DNA from: an uncultured Eubacterium sp.
GTDB taxonomy: Bacteria > Bacillota > Clostridia > Lachnospirales > Lachnospiraceae
NCBI GenBank assembly: GCA_934317205.1
Contig: CAKREL010000081.1
Span: 1 to 9,940 of the forward strand
Length of the DNA stretch: 9,940 nt
Direction of reading: 5' to 3'
Position numbers and translations under genes: made by a program. Below are positions 5,627 through 9,940 of this stretch, in pieces; the first letter of the stretch is position 1; each line of letters opens with the position of its first letter. The notes under the pieces are model-generated. The model was not told the origin of the DNA. It saw only the letters and a program-made list of their open reading frames with translations, and made no database searches.

Positions 5627-7393
5627 ATGAAAAAATTATTAGATAATATTACCGCTGAGGTAACAAATGCTTTTGTGGAAGCCGGATACGAAGAAAAATT
5701 CGGTAAAGTTACATTGTCTAACAGACCAGATCTGTGCGAGTTTCAGTGTAACGGCGCTATGGCTGCTGCAAAACAGTATAAAAAAGCACCATTCATGATC
5801 GCAGATGATGTAGCAGCACGTCTGCAGGATGCAGAGATGTTTTCTTCTGTAGAATCTGTAAAACCGGGCTTCCTGAATTTGAAATTATCTGAGGAATATC
5901 TGGCAGAATATCTGCGCGAAATGCAGACAGATGAGCGTTACGGATGCGAGAAAATAGCAGAGCCGAAGACTATTATCGTAGATTACGGCGGAGCAAATGT
6001 GGCAAAACCGCTGCATGTCGGACACCTTCGTTCTGCAGTTATCGGTGAGAGTGTAAAACGTATGAGCCGTTACATTGGTCATAATGTTATCGGTGATGTA
6101 CATCTGGGCGACTGGGGACTTCAGATGGGACTTATCATCACAGAGCTTCATGAGCGTAAACCGGAGCTTGTTTATTTTGATGAATCCTATGAAGGAGAAT
6201 ACCCGGCAGAGGCACCATTTACTATTTCTGAATTAGAGGAAATCTATCCGACTGCAAGTGGAAAGTCGAAAGAAGATGCCGCTTACAAAGAAGCAGCTAT
6301 GCAGGCTACGTTTGAATTGCAGAAAGGAAGAAGAGGGTACATTGCACTTTGGAGACATATTCTGTCTGTGTCCATTGCAGATCTGAAGAAAAACTATGAC
6401 AGCTTAAATGTTTCTTTTGATTTGTGGAAAGGTGAGTCTGATGCAGATCCATACATTGCACCGATGGCCGAGCAGATGAAAAAAGATGGTTTCGCTTATA
6501 TGAGTGAGGGTGCACTGGTTGTTGATGTCAGTGAAGAGACAGACGCAAAAGAGATTCCGCCATGTATGATCCTGAAATCAGATGGAGCATCTTTGTATAC
6601 AACCACAGACCTTGCAACCATTGTATGGCGTATGAAGGATTATCATCCGGATCAGATGGTATATCTGGCTGACAAACGTCAGGAACTTCATTTTGTGCAG
6701 GTATTCCGTTGTGCAAAGAAAACAGGTCTGGTAGATGATAATACAGAACTGAAATTCATCGGCTTTGGTACAATGAATGGTAAGGATGGCAAGCCATTCA
6801 AGACTCGTGAAGGCGGTGTTATGCGTCTGGAGAAACTGGTTGGTGATATTCAGAATGAGATGTATCAGAAAATTGCTGAAAATAATACTATGGAGAAAGA
6901 AGAAGCGGAGAAGACAGCAAAGCAGGTTGCCTTATCTGCGATAAAATATGGAGATCTGTCTAATCAGGCTTCCAAAGATTACATCTTTGATATTGACCGC
7001 TTTATCTCCTTTGAGGGAAATACAGGTCCATACATTCTGTATACGATTGTACGTATCAAGTCTATTTTGAAAAAATATGCAGAGAGTGGAAAATCCGCAG
7101 CAGATTATACTATTCAGGCAGCACATTCTGCAAGCGAGAAAAACCTGATGTTGGAACTGGCTCGTTTTAATGAAGTAATGACAAATGCAGCGGAAGAACT
7201 TGCACCTCACAAGATTTGTGCCTATATTTACGGACTGGCAAATGCCCTGAATCATTTCTATCATGAGACAAAGATTATGATAGAAGAGGATGTGGCTGTA
7301 CAGGCAGGTTATATTCGTCTCTTAGAACTGACTAGAGATGTTCTGGAGACATGCATCGGCGTTCTTGGATTTGATGCACCGGAGAAAATGTAA
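5627..7393 (+). CDS. argS: Arginine--tRNA ligase (class I)
   Basis: ArgRS charges tRNA-Arg with arginine using ATP in the cytoplasm. The 588-residue product has the usual length and order of parts. An N-terminal Add-1 tRNA-contact domain occupies about residues 1-90. The Rossmann core carries the HIGH motif as HVGH at 130-133, within K-P-L-H-V-G-H-L-R-S. The KMSKS loop is replaced by the G-K-P-F-K-T-R-E-G form (388-396), normal for many ArgRS enzymes. The stretch FEGNTGPYILYTIVRI (about 462-477) leads into the C-terminal DALR anticodon-binding domain. GGGAGG (5616-5621) is six bases from the ATG. The gene has its own sigma-A promoter and a strong terminator, so it is probably monocistronic. 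No defects are visible. Confidence 0.97.
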   Translation: MKKLLDNITAEVTNAFVEAGYEEKFGKVTLSNRPDLCEFQCNGAMAAAKQYKKAPFMIADDVAARLQDAEMFSSVESVKPGFLNLKLSEEYLAEYLREMQTDERYGCEKIAEPKTIIVDYGGANVAKPLHVGHLRSAVIGESVKRMSRYIGHNVIGDVHLGDWGLQMGLIITELHERKPELVYFDESYEGEYPAEAPFTISELEEIYPTASGKSKEDAAYKEAAMQATFELQKGRRGYIALWRHILSVSIADLKKNYDSLNVSFDLWKGESDADPYIAPMAEQMKKDGFAYMSEGALVVDVSEETDAKEIPPCMILKSDGASLYTTTDLATIVWRMKDYHPDQMVYLADKRQELHFVQVFRCAKKTGLVDDNTELKFIGFGTMNGKDGKPFKTREGGVMRLEKLVGDIQNEMYQKIAENNTMEKEEAEKTAKQVALSAIKYGDLSNQASKDYIFDIDRFISFEGNTGPYILYTIVRIKSILKKYAESGKSAADYTIQAAHSASEKNLMLELARFNEVMTNAAEELAPHKICAYIYGLANALNHFYHETKIMIEEDVAVQAGYIRLLELTRDVLETCIGVLGFDAPEKM

Positions 7394-7406
7394 ACTTAAT
7401 CATATA

Positions 7407-7453
7407 AAACCCATTTCCATCATTGATATGTTAAATGATGGAAATGGGTTTTT
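7407..7453. terminator. Bidirectional terminator between argS and the LUD gene
   Basis: A perfect 18-bp stem pairs 7407-7424 (AAACCC...ATCATT) with 7434-7451 around a 9-nt loop, followed by T residues (7449-7453). The left arm is preceded by A residues, so the reverse transcript also ends in a T-run. It therefore serves convergent argS (plus) and the LUD-domain gene (minus). The remaining bases 7454-7514 show nothing further. Confidence 0.92.
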
Positions 7454-7514
7454 ACTTGGTGGCGGATTTCTTGTATCCTTGATATTTTTTGGCTTATAAG
7501 TCTCTGAAGTAAGT

Positions 7515-8153
7515 TTAGTAGCCCAGTTCTTCTCCTACCAGGATCAATTTGATGCGTCCTTTGATAGCACTTCTACGTGTAATGACGGTATGGCTACAGA
7601 TGCATCCTTCAGAAAAACAGTCGTGACAGCTTCCGGTCAGGGCACATGGTGTATTACGGTCCAGGCGGATGGCATTTGGTGGAGAAGCGATATTTTTCAC
7701 TCTGGATTCAGCTTCTTCCAGAGTGGATGTAACCTTATTCATGCCGGCAATGATGATTACATTTTCCGGACCATAGATCAAAGCAGCTACACGGTTTCCG
7801 GTTCCATCCGTATTGACCAGCTGACCGTCTAAAGTGATAGCATTTGTACTCATAAAATAGTAGTCACAGGACAGAGCTTTGTGATAAATTTCCTTGATTT
7901 CTTCCGGGGAACAGGCTTTGGAACGATCCAGTAAAGTAATATCATCTCTTTTTTGCAGAGCGTCCATCAGACCACATTCATTCATGGTCATGGAACCACC
8001 GAAAGATACACTGGAGCCAGGTGCTACATAAGAAAGAGCTTTTTTTACTGCTTCTTCACTGGTTTCACAGTAGCATCCTTCATAGCCGCGGCGTTCAATA
8101 TTTTTCAGAATCGTTTCTGCGGCAACTTTATAATATTTCTGTTTAGGTGTCAT
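7515..8153 (-). CDS. LUD-domain (LutC/YkgG-like) protein with C-terminal cysteine cluster
   Basis: The LUD (DUF162) family includes LutC and the N-terminal part of LutB, which act in oxidation of L-lactate; small stand-alone members like this one are widespread in gut Clostridia and their role is unproven. The 212-residue product shows the family features VSFGGSMTMNECGLMDAL (49-66), DYYFMSTNAITLDGQLVNTDGTGNRVAA (about 97-124) and VIIIAGMNKV (132-141). Near the C-terminus is a Cys cluster at 170, 176, 179, 184 and 186 (C-x5-C-x2-C-x4-C-x-C), which could bind an iron-sulphur cluster or zinc. No signal peptide or membrane segment is seen, so it is cytoplasmic. AAGGAGG (complement 8161-8167) is a near-perfect ribosome binding site for this ATG. 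No lutA or lutB neighbour is present; convergent argS and a divergent ABC exporter flank it, so a lactate role is only a family-level suggestion. Confidence 0.88.
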   Translation of the reverse strand: MTPKQKYYKVAAETILKNIERRGYEGCYCETSEEAVKKALSYVAPGSSVSFGGSMTMNECGLMDALQKRDDITLLDRSKACSPEEIKEIYHKALSCDYYFMSTNAITLDGQLVNTDGTGNRVAALIYGPENVIIIAGMNKVTSTLEEAESRVKNIASPPNAIRLDRNTPCALTGSCHDCFSEGCICSHTVITRRSAIKGRIKLILVGEELGY

Positions 8154-8160
8154 AGAATAA

Positions 8161-8167
8161 CCTCCTT
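8161..8167 (-). promoter_or_regulatory. Ribosome binding site of the LUD-domain gene
   Basis: AAGGAGG on the minus strand, seven bases before the ATG at 8153, is close to the ideal Shine-Dalgarno sequence and fixes the start. Confidence 0.85.
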
Positions 8168-8193
8168 AAATGAAAGATACAGATTGATTTTCA

Positions 8194-8214
8194 ATTATTC
8201 TGAAATAGAATAAT
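8194..8214. repeat. Inverted repeat upstream of the LUD gene, possible operator
   Basis: ATTATTCT (8194-8201) and AGAATAAT (8207-8214) form a perfect 8-bp inverted repeat with a GAAAT spacer. It lies 41-61 bases before the LUD start codon, where a repressor could act on transcription. The AT-rich 21-bp form resembles binding sites of dimeric regulators in general, but I cannot assign a family. The short loop would also allow an RNA hairpin in the leader. Confidence 0.45.
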
Positions 8215-8263
8215 CGTAGATCATCACAATTAGTATAAGGATATAGTGAACCTATTAGGAGAG

Positions 8264-8283
8264 AAAGTCAAGGGTTTGACTTT
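8264..8283. promoter_or_regulatory. Palindrome overlapping the ABC-gene -35 box, candidate operator
   Basis: AAAGTCAA (8264-8271) and TTGACTTT (8276-8283) are perfect 8-bp inverted arms with a GGGT spacer. The right arm contains the -35 hexamer TTGACT of the downstream promoter. It lies upstream of the predicted transcript start, so it is a DNA-level element rather than an RNA hairpin. A dimeric repressor bound here would block RNA polymerase. Confidence 0.5.
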
Positions 8284-8304
8284 TTGAGGACAGTAACGTA
8301 TATT
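8276..8304 (+). promoter_or_regulatory. Sigma-A promoter of the ABC transporter gene
   Basis: TTGACT (8276-8281) and TATATT (8299-8304) are separated by exactly 17 bases and each differs from consensus at one position. Transcription should begin near 8311, giving a leader of about 26 nt with AAAGGGG (8321-8327) as the ribosome binding site. Confidence 0.82.
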
Positions 8305-8336
8305 AGACTACAGTTTATACAAAGGGGAAAGAAAAC

Positions 8337-9940
8337 ATGAGAAAAAATTTAAAGAAGTTGTTCTCATATTACAAGCCGTATATGGGAATTTTTATTGCAG
8401 ATATGATTTTTGCATTTGGCGCAGCCGCGGTATCACTTGTGATTCCACTGGTCGTACGCTACATCACATCTGAAGTTGTGCATTGGGAAAGCAGCCAGGC
8501 GCTGAATATGATTTTGCGACTGGGCGTGATCATGCTTGTACTGATCGCTGCGCAGTGTTATTGCAACTATTTTATAGCAAATTATGGTCATGTCATGGGT
8601 GCAAAAATTGAGTACGACATGCGTGCGGAGATTTTTGCGCATTATCAGAAATTGTCCTTCCGTTTCTATGATGACCAGAAAGTTGGACAGCTGATGTCCC
8701 GTATTACTTCAGATTTATTTGATATCACGGAGCTGCTGCATCATGGACCGGAAAATATCGTAATTTCACTGATCCGTATCATCGGTGCATTTCTTATTAT
8801 GATAAATATCAGTCCGCGGCTGACGATGGCAGCGTTTGTACTTGTTCCGGTCATGCTGGTATATGCTTATGTATTTAATAAAAAAATGAAGCGTGCCTTT
8901 CGCATGAACCGCGTCAAAATTGCAGATATTAACAGTCAGATCGAAGATAATCTGTCTGGCATCCGCGTGGTGAAATCTTTTGCCAACGAGAAAATTGAGA
9001 ATGAAAAGTTCAAAAAAGGAAATGATGGATTTCTGGATGCAAAGAAAAACAGTTATCGTTATATGGGTGGCTACAATGCCGGCCTGACTGCATTTACAAC
9101 TGCGATCACAGTTGTTGTAATGCTGTCCGGTGGTGTGATGATTGCTCGAGGAAAAGGGAATATCACGGATCTGATCACATTTTTACTGTATATTAATGTA
9201 TTTACTGAGCCGATAAAAACGTTGATTGACTTTACGGAGCAGTTCCAGAATGGTTATTCCGGATTTGAACGTTTTATGGAAATGATCTCGGTGGTGCCTG
9301 ATATTAAGGATGCACCGGATGCACAGCCACTGAAGGATGTAAAAGGCGCGATCTGTTTTGAAAATGTGTCTTTTCATTATGCAGACAGTGATCAGATGAT
9401 CCTGAATCATGTAAATCTGAACGTTCCGTCGGGAGAGTATGTGGCACTTGTGGGAAGTTCCGGCGCAGGAAAAAGTACGTTGTGCAGTCTGATTCCACGT
9501 TTTTATGATGTGACAGATGGTACAATCCGTGTAGATGGTAAGGATATCCGCAAAATCAAGCTGGCAGATCTGCGCAATAATATCGGAATCGTGCAGCAGG
9601 ATGTGTATCTGTTTGCAGGAACTATTCTGGAAAATATTCGTTACGGAAAGCCGGAGGCCAGCAGAGAAGATGTGATAAAAGCGGCAAAAGAGGCCAATGC
9701 TCATGAATTTATCATGAGTTTTCCGGACGGATATGATACAGATATAGGACAGCGTGGTGTGAAATTGTCCGGTGGACAAAAGCAGCGTCTTTCTATTGCC
9801 CGGGTATTTTTGAAAAATCCGCCAATTCTGATTTTTGACGAAGCAACGTCCGCCTTAGATAATGAAAGTGAAAAAGTGGTACAGGAATCTCTGGAAATTC
9901 TTGCAAAAGGACGTACTACTTTTGTGATTGCACATCGCCT
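8337..9940 (+). CDS. ABC exporter half-transporter (permease fused to ATPase), 3' end outside window
   Basis: This is a type IV (MsbA-like) ABC exporter subunit with an N-terminal membrane domain and a C-terminal ATPase, working as a homo- or heterodimer to drive substrates out of the cell. The first 534 residues are present and the frame is open to the window end. About six membrane helices fall in residues 1-310, with coupling segments such as RAEIFAHYQKLSFRFYD. The ATPase shows Walker A GSSGAGKST (373-381, Lys379), a Q-loop VQQDVYLFAG, the signature LSGGQKQR (477-484), Walker B ILIFDEATSALD with Asp501-Glu502, and the H-loop His533. The catalytic Glu is present, so this site is not degenerate. 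Only some 40-60 C-terminal residues are missing. The ATG has AAAGGGG nine bases upstream and a strong promoter behind it. The substrate (drug, lipid or peptide) cannot be told from the sequence; a partner gene may follow. Confidence 0.93.
   Translation, partial: MRKNLKKLFSYYKPYMGIFIADMIFAFGAAAVSLVIPLVVRYITSEVVHWESSQALNMILRLGVIMLVLIAAQCYCNYFIANYGHVMGAKIEYDMRAEIFAHYQKLSFRFYDDQKVGQLMSRITSDLFDITELLHHGPENIVISLIRIIGAFLIMINISPRLTMAAFVLVPVMLVYAYVFNKKMKRAFRMNRVKIADINSQIEDNLSGIRVVKSFANEKIENEKFKKGNDGFLDAKKNSYRYMGGYNAGLTAFTTAITVVVMLSGGVMIARGKGNITDLITFLLYINVFTEPIKTLIDFTEQFQNGYSGFERFMEMISVVPDIKDAPDAQPLKDVKGAICFENVSFHYADSDQMILNHVNLNVPSGEYVALVGSSGAGKSTLCSLIPRFYDVTDGTIRVDGKDIRKIKLADLRNNIGIVQQDVYLFAGTILENIRYGKPEASREDVIKAAKEANAHEFIMSFPDGYDTDIGQRGVKLSGGQKQRLSIARVFLKNPPILIFDEATSALDNESEKVVQESLEILAKGRTTFVIAHR

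Noticed and set aside
7590..8213. Plus-strand frames (7590-7832 and 7953-8213) opposite the LUD gene
   Set aside because: The minus-strand LUD product has clear family motifs and an ideal ribosome binding site; the plus frames have neither.
9183..9779. A 198-codon open frame on the minus strand
   Set aside because: It lies entirely inside the ABC transporter gene, whose plus-strand product carries all ABC motifs. The minus product is rich in His, Cys and Ile with no domain, as expected of a shadow frame.
1..9940. CRISPR array, insertion sequence, tRNA or rRNA, prophage or defence genes
   Set aside because: No repeat-spacer pattern, transposase, terminal inverted repeats with target duplication, or structural RNA sequence was seen; all long frames are explained by the listed genes.

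Overview
The window looks like chromosomal DNA from an endospore-forming member of the Clostridia, most likely Lachnospiraceae. This rests on the ftsZ - spoIIGA - sigE - sigG sporulation neighbourhood, a sortase B, a stand-alone LUD protein of the kind common in gut Firmicutes, strong GGAGG-type ribosome binding sites, and moderate-to-low GC. The genus cannot be fixed from the sequence alone.

Layout. Positions 1-545 hold the 3' half of ftsZ. A structured 163-bp gap follows, with a strong terminator and, superposed on it, a candidate Spo0A-type promoter. Next come spoIIGA (709-1479) and sigE (1537-2274), the membrane protease and pro-sigma pair that switches on the mother-cell programme, closed by a hairpin terminator. 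A two-gene envelope cassette follows: a membrane-anchored YkuD L,D-transpeptidase (2358-3851) and a class B sortase (3875-4660). sigG (complement 4662-5441), the late forespore sigma factor, lies in inverted orientation and converges on the sortase with one base between the stop codons. In Bacillus subtilis sigG follows sigE directly in the same orientation, so this is a rearranged version of that locus.

Beyond a divergent intergenic region with a clear sigma-A promoter lies argS (5627-7393). It is separated by a long bidirectional terminator from a convergent LUD-domain gene (complement 7515-8153). A second divergent region (8154-8336) carries two inverted repeats and a near-consensus sigma-A promoter. 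That promoter drives an ABC exporter half-transporter (8337 onward) that is cut by the window end just after its H-loop.

Working together. FtsZ, SpoIIGA, SigE and SigG belong to division and the sporulation cascade. The transpeptidase and sortase act outside the membrane on peptidoglycan and surface proteins. ArgS, the LUD protein and the ABC exporter look like independent transcription units. I see no CRISPR, transposon, tRNA, rRNA or obvious defence system. The most unusual features are regulatory (a Spo0A-like box in a terminator loop, and a palindrome overlapping a -35 box) and architectural (the flipped sigG with the inserted envelope cassette).
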